DNA of 64,000 nucleotides, from assembly GCA_900095095.1 (NCBI GenBank), contig FMBT01000308.1, forward strand, positions 124,001-188,000, written 5' to 3'. The position numbers were made by a program, and so were the translations under genes. The notes beneath the pieces are model-generated. The model did no database searches, was not told the origin of the DNA, and worked only from the letters and a program-made list of their open reading frames with translations. The DNA comes from Fragilariopsis cylindrus CCMP1102. Lineage: Eukaryota; Bacillariophyta; Bacillariophyceae; Bacillariales; Bacillariaceae. The stretch's first letter is position 1. Each line of letters starts with the position of its first letter. Positions 21,066 through 34,111 of the stretch are shown here, piece after piece.

Positions 21066-24000
21066 TTATGACTGTTGCGTTGATTGCTGCGCTGCCTGGG
21101 CACGCATTTGATCAGCGGCTAGAAAGACTTTCTGGCAATTTGCAACTGAATCAGGAGGTAAGGCAGCCTGGACTTGCTGATATGCTTCGGGTTCCCGTTG
21201 AAAGGCGGCCTTCAAAGTGTCGCTAAAAAAAAGAAGCTCGTCCACTCGATCTAGCGGAGAAGTAAAATCCTCATCAACGTCTTCACTTTCGTCCCAATCA
21301 CCACCTAACAAGAATTTCGCCATGTCATCGTCCCAGCTAGTAACACCTTGTAGGGCCTTTCGGTAGGATTCATCTACTTCGTTCGTTACATCCTCATCTT
21401 CGCCAAAGCCTTGATCAACATCCCCAATATCCTCTTCTTTCTCGTCATCGTCTGGCAAATTATCGTCATGAGCTGCCGTTTCACCGCCTTCAGCCTCTGT
21501 CTTTAGAGAAATGGTCATACGGATCATGGCATCGATGAGAGAGGGAAGCGCCGATTGAATTGACACAGGCAAAGTAGCTGCCGGTATTGCTAATATAGAT
21601 GATAAACCGAGAACAGTAAGCTTTCGTGGAAGCCATCGATCCGTCATATCCTTCGTTTCAGCATCCGCCATCCATTTTTGGAAGACCTGTTGAGTGACTT
21701 CACGCTTCTCTAATTCGGCAAGTTCTAGTTGTGGATCATAATAGAGAGCTGACCCCAATACTTGATAAATTGAAATTCGGGTGAGTGTAATATCCGAATT
21801 AACTACTTGACCCAACTTGCCAAGAACAATCTCATTGATCGTTGAGATATACCCATCAACCTTCCCATGGCAGTTGTGTAAAACACCCATAAATAATGAC
21901 AATGCATGCCTGCATTCGCTTTCAGAAGATCGTTCGTTGGTTACGGTTTTAGCCACCATACTCACAATTAGATCAATATAAGGAATGTTTCCTTCAGGTA
22001 GTTGCGCTTTTCCAGCCAAGAACATATCTGGGGCCTTCTGGATATAGGCTTGCAAACACGGCACCATCATGTTAAGATAGTCATAAGCCCACTGATCAAA
22101 TGCGACATATATGAGAGGGAATGCTTGCCACAACTCGGGCGAAATATGATCCGGGAAGAAAGTAAGAAAAGTCAGGATATCCAACGCGCATTCGAGATAT
22201 TCGATGTATTCTCCATCGTTGCCCATGATTTTCAGAACAAGTGGAATCAATAGAGGTTCTAAATTTGTCATCATAGCAGGCTGATCGCATATTCCCTTGA
22301 GAACGGTTGCGATACATTCTAGACACTGAGCGGCTGCCATGGCTGCATCGTCGTCGTCATCATCTTCTCCAGCAGTGCAGTATTGATTGAACGCGTTACT
22401 AAGCTGAGTCACCAATTGAATTGCGTGGGGCTCGATGTGTTCCCCGAACTTATCAAGCAAAACTTGCAACGCACTGACGACTTCGTCATTACCAATCTCG
22501 TTCATTATTCTAAAATATTCAGTCAAGAGTTGAGGTAGAACTGGCAAAAGGGTTTGATCGGCACCGTCCGCTTCGATTAAGAATCGTAGTGCTTTGCTGG
22601 CCTCGATTTGTACCGGTAACGCAGGGTCGCTGAGTCTCTGCATCATAAATTGTAGCAACGTCCTTAAATTGGTACCGTCATCTGACCATGTGACGGTGGA
22701 AAATTGTTGTACCATCCAGCATGCACGATATCGAAGAAAGCCAATGGGAGAATTAAAATCAGGAAAGACAGACGTCACCAACAATCCTTCAATCTCGTTT
22801 GCGTATTTGTCCTTCGCCAGCAAAAACTTTGCTAACGATCCGAACATAAGCAACGCACCATCCTTTTCGACATGACTTTTCGTATCAGGAGGAGCCGCGC
22901 CATATCGTTTCAAGATTTCCGTCATACGGCCTAATAGAGGTTGCGTTACGTCCTGTCCACGATGTTTTACTAAATCCGTTACAAGTGTGATGGCAGACAT
23001 ACGAGGATCGTAAAAGTCGGCAAGAGGGCTATTTTGTCTATGGACAAATTCGTGGGGGTCATTTTCAAAGACGTCGACATCTTCCTCTGTCAGGCACATA
23101 GTGGGAAAGCAAACTTGGTACAACAAAAAGTCTAGATGTGGTTTGAGCAATTTGTACGTTGACGAAAGTTCAACGGCAAGGTCAACATAGGTTAAACATA
23201 AATGAACCACGCGGTCGGTACAAAATTGACCACTCGGTCGAAGGTTGAGAGTCTCGCAGACCGGTCCTAGGAATTGAGTAGCAACATTCTGTGAAAAGTA
23301 CTGAGCGAATACCTTGGAATCATCCTCAGCGTATGTGGGGATCCCATACCGTGAAAAAAGTCGGCTCATGATCTGTACAGCCCACTTTTTAACCTTCCAC
23401 CATGGCCAGGCATTACGTTCCTCGACCGACGTTGGTTGTCCTAACGGTGCTAACCCCGTCCCACCCTCGGGAAGTTTTTTCACCAGTGCCGCCTGCAAGA
23501 TATCTAACCAGGGTTGCATGGATTGTGGATTTTTAAGTGCGGGAGACGGTTCGCCATTGGCACCTCCACCCGGTAAGTAAAATTGTGTTGACGACCAAAA
23601 GATTTTAAGTATTTGTTTCAATACCATAGCGGCCTCTAACGAATTTTCATCGGGCGAGGAGAGTCTCTGTGCAAGCGGGAGTAGCAAAGGAAAGGCGGCA
23701 GCGACGATTTCGTTTAACGGTCCCCTTTGCTCCTTACTTTTGTATTCGTATCGTTTGCATACTTTCCGTAAGGCTAATAGAGCATTATGAACACGTAGAG
23801 CTTGACTCGGATCTGTTGATCCCTGTTGGACTGTATGTAATAAAGTCGGAATGAGATCAGGCCAACGTTCAGGAAAGTCATGAATGACGATTGTGTGTAA
23901 GGTTTCTGCCATTAAATCTCTAAGACTCTTCTCTGGTTCATCCAACAAGGCCGCAACCAAACCGGGTCGGATTATACCTTTGTCTTCGTCATCTAACAGA

Positions 24001-24446
24001 GGAGATTTTTTCCCATCCGCGTCCGATAAAGGATATCCAGCAAAATTGAGTCTTTCAGCCCAACATTCTCTACAGATATTCTTCAATTGGATGGACGCTG
24101 CCTGTCGTACTTCGAATTGAACCTACAACAAAATAGAAAGAGGTATACAAATACAAGGTTGAGCAAACATCCATATAATAACTATATAAGAAAGGAAAAG
24201 AAACATTACACCGTACTATTCGTCATCACTTATTTCTTTGAGGGCAATTCATGTCATAATGTAATACTCGACTCGACTCGATTAGACTAGACTCACCTTC
24301 TTTTCGGCAGCGACTTGTAATAGAAGAACTGTAGAGCCTTTGGTATGCTTTAAATTTCGGATCGTACTTTCCGCTGGACCACGAAGGTTGGCATCGGCAC
24401 AGAAGGATTGTTGTAACACTACGTGGAGTTGTTCAACGTCCATCAT
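21066..24446 (-). CDS. Importin-7/8-like nuclear transport receptor (karyopherin beta)
   Basis: There are two exons, 24446-24297 and 24122-21066. The 174-base intron starts GTGAGT and ends TTGTAG. The joined product is about 1,068 residues, near the usual length of importin-7 (about 1,040). The N-terminus (VEQLHVVLQQSFCADANLR, then VQFEVRQAASIQLKNICREC) is the importin-beta N-terminal domain that binds Ran-GTP. HEAT repeats follow, with the conserved DFPERWPDLIPTLL segment. An acidic stretch near residues 960-990 (DDDEKEEDIGDVDQGFGEDE) is typical of the importin-7/8/Nmd5 group. It would carry ribosomal proteins, histones and other cargo through the nuclear pore. The frame is intact over 3 kb. 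Confidence 0.9.
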
Positions 24447-25219
24447 GATAACGAAGAATTATGAAGGTTATAAATATAGTATTGCCGATGAATTTCAAAT
24501 GTGGATGGACTAACTGCGAGTTGTCACGACTAATTAGAACTTTTACTTCTTTAGGTTATTATAATGCTGCTCTTTTCATGTAAGGTTTTTTTTTGGTCCT
24601 TGTCGCTTTTGTTTATACGCATTGGTGTTTTGGTCAAGCAAAGTATTGTTCATCTGCTTATCGTAGACACAGAACAAAACACATCCTACCTAGTGACAAA
24701 TTAGCAAATTAGGGACTTTTAGACGCTAAAGCAAGCTTCGGGTGTAGTTAATTTGCGTGGCGGGCTAGCAGACTGAATTGAATGAAAAAAATAAATGAAA
24801 TTATCAATTGTATCAATTGTAATGATGTACAAGGTAGTTCAGTGGTCCACGCGCGACATAAAAAGAAGAAAATCGCGCGCGAAGATTGATTAATATTTTT
24901 TGTTTGGATGAAAAGTACACTGTATGCGAACAGCGAGGTTTTTTTACTACAGTAACTAACTTATTTATGTATTTATTACTGTACTGCATTGGTAAAGGAT
25001 CGAATTAGTAGTATGGCACATACATATACTTTGGAAGAGAAAAAGGAGGCAGGGACTAGATGTGAGCACAAGTGGACCATGCGTCCGATGCAAAAGCTTC
25101 CTCCGCTCCAACACATAGAAAAATACAGTATATGATAAAATACTCCCTATGTATATATATTGCATTTATTATATCATATTATATTATTGAGCAGAGGTTA
25201 TGTATTATTATTATTATTA
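24447..25219. other. Intergenic region, no gene seen
   Basis: Separates the importin start from the SufE-BolA 3' end. It includes an (ATT)n tract at about 25206-25222. Confidence 0.5.
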
Positions 25220-26635
25220 TTATGACGCACTTTGTTGTGCAGCTTCCTCATCAGGAGTAAAAGATGTTATTTGAAGTGCTTCAATTTGTGGCATTAAATC
25301 TCCTAGTATCATATATATAAGTTGTTGTCGTTTAATTACATTCAATCCCTCAAAGGCTGGAGCTACAATGTATAAACCAAAATGGCTTTCACAGTCATCG
25401 CCATATTGATCAGAATTATCATCAAGTTGTACTGAAGTTGGTTGTAATGCCTGAAGGGACTGTACAATGGCCTTATATTTGGGACCACCTTCTTCATCGT
25501 CATCATCACTACTACTACTATCGTTGGTTTTGCTATTATTATTGACATCAACAGGTGTTGAAGTAGACTTTCCTTCTTCCGTTGTACTATTATTACTTGT
25601 GCCACCCGCCGTTCCTTCTTCTTCTTCTTGTCGTCGAGCTGCTTCATCTAAAGACAATGCCTTATTTTTCATAGATTGTAACATATTAAGGAATCCATTA
25701 TTACGACCAGGTGTTAATGATTGATCAATTCGAGCGATTTTAATAAATTGTGGATCTACATTTTGAATAGCTTTTGCTGTATTACCGGACAAGCATCTAA
25801 ATTTTTATGTTTGTATGTTTGTTTGTTTTCGTTTGTTTGTTAAATAAGAGCAAGAATATAATGGTTTTTAAAGAAGAGAAAAAAGGAGAATGAGAAACAA
25901 TTAATGTTGCTTTTTAATGGCGGAAGAAATTGATCAGTTCATTTCTTAAAACAGGAATGAAGAAATAAAGAATGCCCGATCGGTTAAACTAAATAAAAAC
26001 AAAACAATTCGTTCCGACGACACAAACGGCGGCGATTAATCATTACAGGACTTGTGTATAACACACACAATACAATTTTTATAAAGATATAATAATGATA
26101 AACTGTAAAACTTACCGGACCAATAATGCCACTAATCCTTTTGTCATTAAACCATCCGAATCACCTAAGAAATTAATCACATAATCATCCATATCTTTAT
26201 TTATATAGCTGATCCATCCACATAGACAGTAGAAAGACATCCTGGAACTTTATTTTCTATATCTTGGAGATTCTGGTAAATTATTTGCTTCTTTTGTGGA
26301 TTGTGCCATATATAGTAGTTGCTTATATCGTGTCTGTTCTTCTTGAATAATAGCAAATGCATTTGTTACTTTTTTCAATTCTGGTGTCATACCCCAATCA
26401 TTCTCATCCTCCTCCAATAATTCAACATTTTCATGATCCTGCTGATCAGTAGTAGTAGTAGTACTACTACTACTAGCTGATAAATATAATTGTTGTTGTG
26501 CTGATCTTATATTTTGTTGAGGACCTTATTATTATTCGAATAAACAAATGCATTCGCAATACTTGTTGTTGCTGCCCACGGTCCCAACGACAACAACAAT
26601 AGAAAAGAATTCGTTGTCATCATCATCATCATCAT
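25220..26635 (-). CDS. Plastid-targeted SufE-BolA fusion protein (three frame breaks)
   Basis: The N-terminus from the ATG cluster at 26635-26618 is a signal peptide (SFLLLLSLGPWAATTSIA) followed by NAF-V, which fits the A-F cleavage motif of diatom plastid presequences. The SufE domain follows: PELKKVTNAFAIIQEEQ, the catalytic-cysteine loop ENKVPGCLSTVYV and GDSDGLMTKGLVALL. A GTAAGT intron (about 26115-25788) comes next, then CLSGNTAKAIQNVDP and LTPGRNNGFLNM. The C-terminal 65 residues are a BolA domain (CESHFGLYIVAPAFEGLNVI). SufE accepts persulfide from the cysteine desulfurase SufS in plastid Fe-S assembly; plant SUFE1 has the same fusion. One-base frame changes lie near 26525 (AAT repeat), 26268 and 26205. 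Because the protein should be essential, assembly indels are the likelier cause. A Ser/Thr/Asp linker joins the domains. Confidence 0.85.
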
Positions 26636-27386
26636 CGCTCGTTTTTTATGACAAATATCTGCTTTGGAGCCTGAACTGTTGTAGAACCTGGTGTTCTGTG
26701 CTTTCTTGTGGGTGCGTGGATGCTTGTGATGAACAAGTAGCGATTCGATTGCTATTTGAAAGACGACTTTCTCATGTATAGTAATAGTTAGTGAGTTAGT
26801 TGTGTTCAAGCTTGATTTGTTGATATATGATGTTATAATGCTGTTGTCGGTATCGATTTGTTTTTCTTCCCGAGGAAAAGAAAAAGAAATTCCCAATCCC
26901 ACAGATGTTCATGAACAGCGCACACTACTTCGGTACTTCTAAAAAGTACTTCGTACGTATGCTGACTACCAGTCTCGTCCGTCCGTCTCTTTAACCTTAA
27001 CCCTGAACAAATCTCTCTCTCTCTCCCCGTGGATTCAAATGTGACCCCTCATTGAAAGCTGGAAAATGGTCAAATACGATTGCATGAGCTTCGCGGTAAT
27101 TAGTACCAGGTATATTTGTCATGTTTCTTTGTTTCTGAAGAAAAGTTTGATTTGTTGGTTGATGGACCACGACCGAGGAGATTAACGTGGGTAAAAAAGA
27201 AAAATACGGTATTGCTTTCAGAAGGCGTTTACGGTTTGCCTTCGATAACAGGTCTCATCGCAAAAGAAGACGACCAGAAGAGAGAGAGAGAAAGTGAAAG
27301 AGAGAGTTTCCCATTTCATTCAGTACAGATAGTAGTAACTGTCCAGTGACGTACGCAAAAGCATCCTTAACAAGTAGTAATAAAGA
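26636..27386. other. Divergent promoter region of SufE-BolA and the DUF6824 gene
   Basis: Contains a (TC)n stretch near 27012-27028 and an (AG)n stretch near 27280-27305. The latter probably lies in the 5' UTR of the next gene. The 77-codon ORF at 27116-27349 lacks similarity. Confidence 0.45.
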
Positions 27387-29311
27387 ATGTACAGCAGCGT
27401 TATTAAACCCACCCATCATCCATCTCACACCATCCACCACAACCACAATCACAACCATCATCAACAATACAATCACAATAATCATCATAATAGTAGTATT
27501 TTAGTGTCGAACGACGAATCGAGCAACGACGAAGAGAATACTAATAGTATGCCTCCAGGTTCTTCCTCGTCGCGTATTATGGCTACAAGTAACGTCAGTA
27601 GTACCACCGGCAGTAATAATAATAATAACAGTAGTAGCTTCCATTCTCTTCAACAACCAGAAAACTCAAGACACAGGCAAGTTTCTGGAGGTAGTAGCGA
27701 CAATCTATATGAAAAGAATCCAATGCATTCAACAGGTTCTGCAGTAAAGTATATGCGACGACGATTGCTTCTTCCAACAACAACAACAACAACAAATTAT
27801 CACCATCGGATCAACACATTATTGGTGATAGGCATTCCTCCTTTGCATCAACAACACAACAACAACCCACATCTGATACAATGGCGATAGTTGGGAGAAG
27901 AAATGATAATGACGCTACCACCAACGCCGCTACAGCACTACTACAGGTAGCATCTTCTGCGGATAAGAAGAATACAAGGAATGTATCCAGTCCTGACAAG
28001 CACAAAATCCATCCGAGAACAACCAACAGCAACATCAAAAGAGGCAAGAACAACACAATATGAACTTGCTGCTAATAGTAGTAGTAGTAGTAGTAGTAGT
28101 AGCATGATTGGAACTAAACGTAAGATATCGTCACTACGGTATCTACTACCAGTAGTAGTAATATTATTATTGACGACTCTAAACAGCAACAGCCTGATCA
28201 GCAACAACAACAACAACAATTGCAACAAAACACCAGCACCAGCACCAGCGCCCCGACTACTACAATAGCTCGACGAGATAGTGTACCTATGGGATTACGA
28301 AATAAAAAGATGAAAAATGCCACTGATTGCCTCTTATTTGCGGCTACACTTTTAGAACAAGATGCGGCTGTAGCATTAGTGCAAGTAGCTACCACCACCG
28401 CCGAAGTGGGAGCTAACAGTAACAATAATACCAGTACCAGAACCTCTGCAACATGTAGTACCTCTATGTCTATTGACGAAAATAATTGTACCAGCTATGC
28501 ACAATTACTTCTAGGATGTAAGAACGATCATAACAACAGCAACAGTAACATTAACAGCAGTAACAATAAAACTGAGAAAAACGACGAATCAGTAACAAAG
28601 AAGAATCACCACTACCCTCATCATAATATCCATCATGCAGTCCTTACACCTCATGCTACGTCTTCGATCATACAAGTATCCCTACACGAGAATAACATTT
28701 CGAAATCTACATCGTATCTAACTTCTGCCACTACTACCCCACAGCAACAGTTGGCTGCTCGTGAGGAGAAAAAAGTAGTTGTAAAGGAGAAGAATTTACT
28801 ACAAGAAATAGCTAAACAACATAAGCAACCAGGCCAGGAGTCTCTTACTACCAACAAACCAATAGATGCAGATGTATTGTGCGGTAGAGGGGGGAAAGTT
28901 AACAAACATCCTGGTAATATTGTGTATCGGAAAGTTGTTGATTATAACAAATCATATTATCAAAGCGTCCATAAGAAGCATCGGATACTTGTTAGTAAAT
29001 CAATCGTTCAGGCTATACTTAATAAGGGTGGTCGATTTATGGGTCAAAAAAGTAGTAGTTCAGGTGATACTAGTGAAGATGAATGGATACCAATTAATTT
29101 TAAAAGAGCTGTTCAGAAAACAAGTCAGGCATTAAGAGAACGTTCTAATACAAGTAGCAGCAGCAGCAGCGACAACAACGACGACAACAACAACAACAAC
29201 AACAACAACAATAACAACACTATAATTGACGGGAAACAGCAGCAGGAACAGCAAGTAGTTGTAGGAGAACATATTGTACAACATCAAACTGAGATACAAA
29301 CCAAATGCTAA
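27387..29311 (+). CDS. DUF6824-domain protein (several frame breaks)
   Basis: From the ATG at 27387 the product is low in complexity (His, Asn, Ser, Gln and Thr runs). Coding sense switches frame near 27785-27800, inside an (AAC)n run, and again near 28060-28220, in AGT and CAA repeats. The last 240 codons are one open frame. It contains IDADVLCGRGGKVNKHPGN, YRKVVDYNKSYYQSVHKKHR, SIVQAILNKGGRFMG and FKRAVQKTSQALRE. These match the DUF6824 domain, an expanded family in diatoms with the motif DVLCGRG near its start and KTSQALRE at its end. The function of the family is unknown to me; regulatory or nuclear roles are often assumed. A long Asn tract follows the domain. The domain call is firm, the N-terminal gene model is not. 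Confidence 0.75.
28076..28102 (+). repeat. (AGT)n microsatellite inside the DUF6824 gene
   Basis: About nine units encoding a Ser run. A frame change lies close by. Confidence 0.85.
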
Positions 29312-29971
29312 TATATTCGACTATTCAAACCAAGTGGGATTGCAGATGTCAGATTGTTATTGGGGAATAACAGATACTTATGTCTACAATATTCGAGAGA
29401 TAATAATAATAATAAAAGTAATAGACAATCATGATGATCGAATTACAAGAAAAGGAAGAAGAAAAATGTGATTTCCGGAATGGGGCACACAGCTAACTAA
29501 GAATGGAGATGTATGTACGTTAAGTTAGTGAAAGAAAGATTGAATCCAATAGGCTAACTCTTTAAAAAATTACGACAATGAATTAATCTACATTTTAAAA
29601 TCTATTACTAAAATCAATTACCGTGATCTACCGGTACAATAAGTACAATGAGTCAATTTTAGAAATTGGAAATAGGTTGCAATAGTATTATTCATACAAT
29701 AATAGCTTACAGTATTCTCTTATTTACCGCATAAACCAATAAGAACCTCCTCATTATAAGCTTTGATGGCTTTAGCCAATCAGATTGCGCGCTGTAAATC
29801 TTCGCGCCAAGCAAGGTTTAGGTTATTTCTTATTTCAATATAAAGAGCAGTCTGAAAATTTGAAATAAAAATATAACTTAGGATGGATATTTCGTGATCG
29901 ACGATGATGATGTTACAATACAAGTGTGCATCTATGAAAGCATAAAACGTGGATGGAAACGACGAAAAAAG
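29312..29971. other. Intergenic region, no gene seen
   Basis: AT-rich. An in-frame open stretch from 29894 precedes the kinase ATG but has no ATG start of its own. Confidence 0.5.
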
Positions 29972-32900
29972 ATGGACAAGCACATTATTAATGACATTTT
30001 GATTATCTTAAGAAAAGGAGGCATCAAGCAACTACCCGAGAATGATGGAAACGACGAAAGTAGGAATATTTCAAATCTACTTTCAATCGTGGAATCTTGG
30101 TTGGGAGTCTCGACTGGGGACGGAAGCGACGTTGTTGATGACAATGATATGGATATGATGGAAGACGCGGCACCATTCGATGCCGACTTTTATCGATCGT
30201 TAGAAGATTTTCTGATAAAGGTATGGAATCTGGAAGAAACATCTCAGCATGATCAACCACTTTTTGGCAGAGTGGAAAATAATGACGAGGAAAACATTGA
30301 AACTGTTTCTTTGTACTCTATCAGTTCCATTCGTGTCACTCGTTTCATGCGTTTTTGGATGGAACTTAATGTTGCGGGAAGAGGGTCTATGGATGATATG
30401 GTAGCAGATGCAGATGCAGATAAAAACGACCACGACGATAGTGAAATCAACAATCGATACGAACGTAGAAACATGCTCTCCTTTCAGCTTTTGAAGAATT
30501 CCTCATTTGACATCAAAGCAATCAGTGCCTCCGATAGTGATGTAAAGTTCAAATTTTATCCACTTATTCAAGCTCTATACCATCATATAGAGCAACTTCC
30601 GTATCTTCAATCACAAATGTATTTGTATACACAATCCCTCTCGAGAGTACCAATCGGTGACAGCAGCAACTTCAATCGTCCCGGTTTGGGTCTAGCTAAT
30701 CCCCAATCTCGACTTGCGCAGCTACAAAGGAGTCAGAAAGTGAAGGCGAAGTTGGAAGAAGAATTTGAGGATCACATTGTTGATCTGGAAAAAATCATTG
30801 GAGAATGGTACGCCACCGGCTCGGTTGATATTCGTCGTCAATGTCGGGCACAGCTGGGGTCAGTGTGGAGTATCTTTGAGGCACGATCATCTGGTGGTGG
30901 TGGTTCTATTAGCGGAGTTGGTATAAGGACAGAAAATACCACGAGTAGTGGCATCGCCATGACTCTACGGGTCTTGCATCGAATTCTTTTGGGAATTACA
31001 TATAGAAAACCCGATAATCAAATATCATTATGCAAATCCCACGAACATCTTCTATTCCATCATTTGATTCCATTGCATCGACCTAACACTATGGTTTTGT
31101 GGAGGGACCAAACGAGTCTAATGGAATTGTATCACGAGCCGCTCGTACAATGTATAGCGACTTTGCTAAAAAAGAAACCGGAATGGACAGGGAAAGTAAT
31201 CGAGGGATTGTTAGAGAACGACATTTGGAATAAGGGTGCCGGGAATACACCGAAACTGGTGCTGATACTACACGAAATTGATACGTACATTGGATGTTTA
31301 CCGGGCGAACTCAACGACATGAAAGGAACAGAATTGGGTGATAGTTTTGCAGTACTGCTGCGTACCTTAGGGCCATGTATGGCTTCCGAAAACTCCCGAC
31401 TAGCACAGATAGCTTTGCCGTTTGTCAAAAATAAAAAAATTGTTCGGTTAATTGAAACGAATTTAGGTATAAGTTTGGATATACTGTTGCCATTTCTTTT
31501 GCGCAAAGAGCCATCGTGGAACCCAACAGTAAAAAAAATGACCTATAATGTTCTGAAAATGCTTCAGGATTTTGACCCCGAACGATTCTTAACGGTTGGA
31601 AATTCATGCCTTAACAACGGACGACAACATAAACCATCTGTATCTTCTTCCGTTCAGAATTCTAGTAATTCTACAACGACACAAAAGAAACATTTTGTAA
31701 AAAATACGACAAGGAATGATCCTTCCCTACCTACCGATTGCACGATTAAGGCTGCTTTGGGGACATGGACTCCTTCAAGTATTGATGGGCGTAGTGGTAT
31801 CGTGATGCCACCTCCGTCCAATCGGCCTCTCGAGGCTTCGGTTGGTAAGGGGGTTGCTCCTTGGGCCATGACTGGATCGAAAGGAGCGAATAATAGGTCT
31901 AGAAGAAAAAATCCACCACTCGGTGTCACTGGTGTTGCACCTTGGGCAATGAAGAACAACAAGCCTCCGTCAAGTGATAGTATAAAATCCAACGATGCTT
32001 TGACTGGAGTGACAGATGTACGATCAATTGGAAGTGTAGGGACTGAGTCAAAACCTTGCCCAGTCCTAGCATATATGAAAAAAATCAAACCTCCAAAAGA
32101 AGAAGAAGGCGTTTCTTCTTGGTCTAAAGATCAAATGGCAGAAAGCCCAACTCTTTTACCAACTCTCAAATTTCACGACCTAGTCTTTGGCCACGATCTT
32201 GGTGAAGGCTCGTTCGGTTCTGTGCGATACGCTCGACTTATTGACCGTACCAGGACACGTTCTCATTGGTCTGAATATGCCGTGAAGGTTATATCCACTG
32301 AGAAAATTAAGGAGATGGGATATGAAGCATCTGTTCAGAGAGAGTTAGCTGTACTCAGAATGCTTTCCCACCCGGGCATTTCCCGGCTGATATCGTCATT
32401 TCGTTTCCGAGAGGGGGTGTACCTGGTTTTGGAATATGCAAGTGGAGGTGATCTACACACAATGCTGAGAAACAATGGATCTTTAGATCACGACTCGACT
32501 CGTTTTGTGATAGGGGAGGTCACCTCGGCAATAGCGAGTATCCACGAGCTTGGCCTAGGCTATTTTGACCTAAAACCAGGTAAGATCCAAATTAGCCGAG
32601 GTAAAAAGGGAAAGAAAGAAAGAAAATGTTACTCGTTGCTAATACTTAACACTTGTTATATTCCCTTTCGACTTTTCTCTTCATTTGTTTAAACCAGAGA
32701 ATATCATTATAACCGAAAGCGGACACGTGAAACTAACAGACTTCGGAGGGAGCAGACCGGTAACCCTGACTGCGAAGAAAATGATAAGCAATAGTGCGAA
32801 AGATGTGTTTCAGCAGATGCGAGATGGTGATTGGAAGACTCGGGAAAAGAAGAAGAAAGTATGCGATATGGATGATAACGAAGAATTTGACGACGCATAC

Positions 32901-33590
32901 GATGGCTTTAATGAATATAATCCCGATGCAGACCTTCGTATTGAAGGGACGACAATATACTTGCCACCAGAAGTCATATCGGGGTCCTTTCCAACTCTCG
33001 CCGCCGATTCATGGGCACTTGGTTGTGTGCTATATCAATGTTTGACTGGTCGTCCACCTATCATTGAGGTAGACGAAACACTTGCGAAAAAACGCATCGT
33101 ATCGTTTGATATCAAGGACTCACAATCTGATGACAAAAATAATTTTTTTGGAGACGACCATGCTGCCAATATAGAAAGATCTGCACGTGATTTAATTACA
33201 CAACTCTTGAATCGACATGCCAATGAGCGACCAACTATGAATCAAGTTGCTGACCATTCCTTTTTCCAAGACAACGGAATAGATGTCTTTTCTCTTTGGC
33301 TGCAGCCCGCACTTACATTGGGGGTTGGTCATAATGCTCCACCACCGGCAGACGCTGGATGGGCACGCCGTCAGCTGAGTTCTATCTGGGCACCACAGCC
33401 ACAAGCGTACGATATTTCTGCGGATTCTCAAGCAGCCCCAACGCGTCCCACTGGCCGTGAGGTATCTGGTCTGATTCCTGAGGGAGAGGAAGCACCAAAT
33501 TTTTTCTCAAAGTCGAACCTCCTCCCGTCTATTCGGCCAGCATCTCAAGTTATCCCTATGCCGCCGCGCAAGAATGTCGGAAAAGATTAA
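29972..33590 (+). CDS. Large serine/threonine protein kinase with non-RD catalytic loop
   Basis: Two exons, 29972-32579 and 32698-33590, joined by a 118-base GTAAGA...CCAG intron inside the catalytic loop, give 1,166 residues. Residues 1-560 are helical with no family recognised. Residues 570-720 are Ser/Pro-rich and repeat the motif GVAPWAM three times with small variations. The kinase domain spans about 735-1080. It has glycine loop LGEGSFGSVRYARL, lysine in EYAVKVIS, and a catalytic loop FDLKPENIII in which the usual HRD reads YFD (Asp kept, Arg lost). DFG is present (KLTDFGG), followed by APE-like LPPEV. An acidic insert follows DFG. PDK1-like AGC kinases are the nearest pattern I can name, with low certainty. 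Non-RD kinases do not use the usual activation-loop charge clamp. The start is the first in-frame ATG. Confidence 0.82.
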
Positions 33591-34111
33591 TGTGTTAAAG
33601 ATTAGACAACATATGCTGCTAGCTAGTATGTCTCTCTCGTCGTCTTCCCCCTCTCGGTGCCACTTGCCGAATAGAACTAACGAAAGAAGAATACAAGCAT
33701 TCACGATAGTGGAAGGATAACGCGTGATGTTTTGGACGTTATGACTGAACTTTTCACAGTAATTTTCTTGCAAGAATTTCTGCTGCAATGATTGTGAGGA
33801 TTTTGTTGCGTCAACTAGTTCCGAAATATTCAATAGTCGTGCGTGTAACCGAAAGATTTATCTCTGTAATTCTCTTCAAAATACACATTTTCATATAAGA
33901 ACAGAGTTCTAGTACAGTAGAGGTAGTGTAGTAATAATCTATAGCTAGCTATAGAGCAAAATGTGGACAAATAAAAAAAGATATTTTATGAAATTTATAT
34001 ATAAAACCATCCATCCAACTTTTTTTGAGATAGGAAACGGGAAAGGCAAAGTTTTATTGTTTTGATATGTTGATTGCTAGAGAAATCACGATCTCTTCCT
34101 GTAGAGTATCA
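33591..34111. other. 3' flank of the kinase gene, no gene seen
   Basis: Convergent intergenic region. It contains the 18-base palindrome listed separately. The 108-codon minus-strand ORF at 33507-33833 overlaps the kinase 3' end and is not supported. Confidence 0.5.
33938..33955. repeat. Perfect 18-base palindrome
   Basis: TCTATAGCTAGCTATAGA reads the same on both strands. It lies about 350 bases past the kinase stop codon and has the GCTAGC core seen again near other gene ends. Confidence 0.9.
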
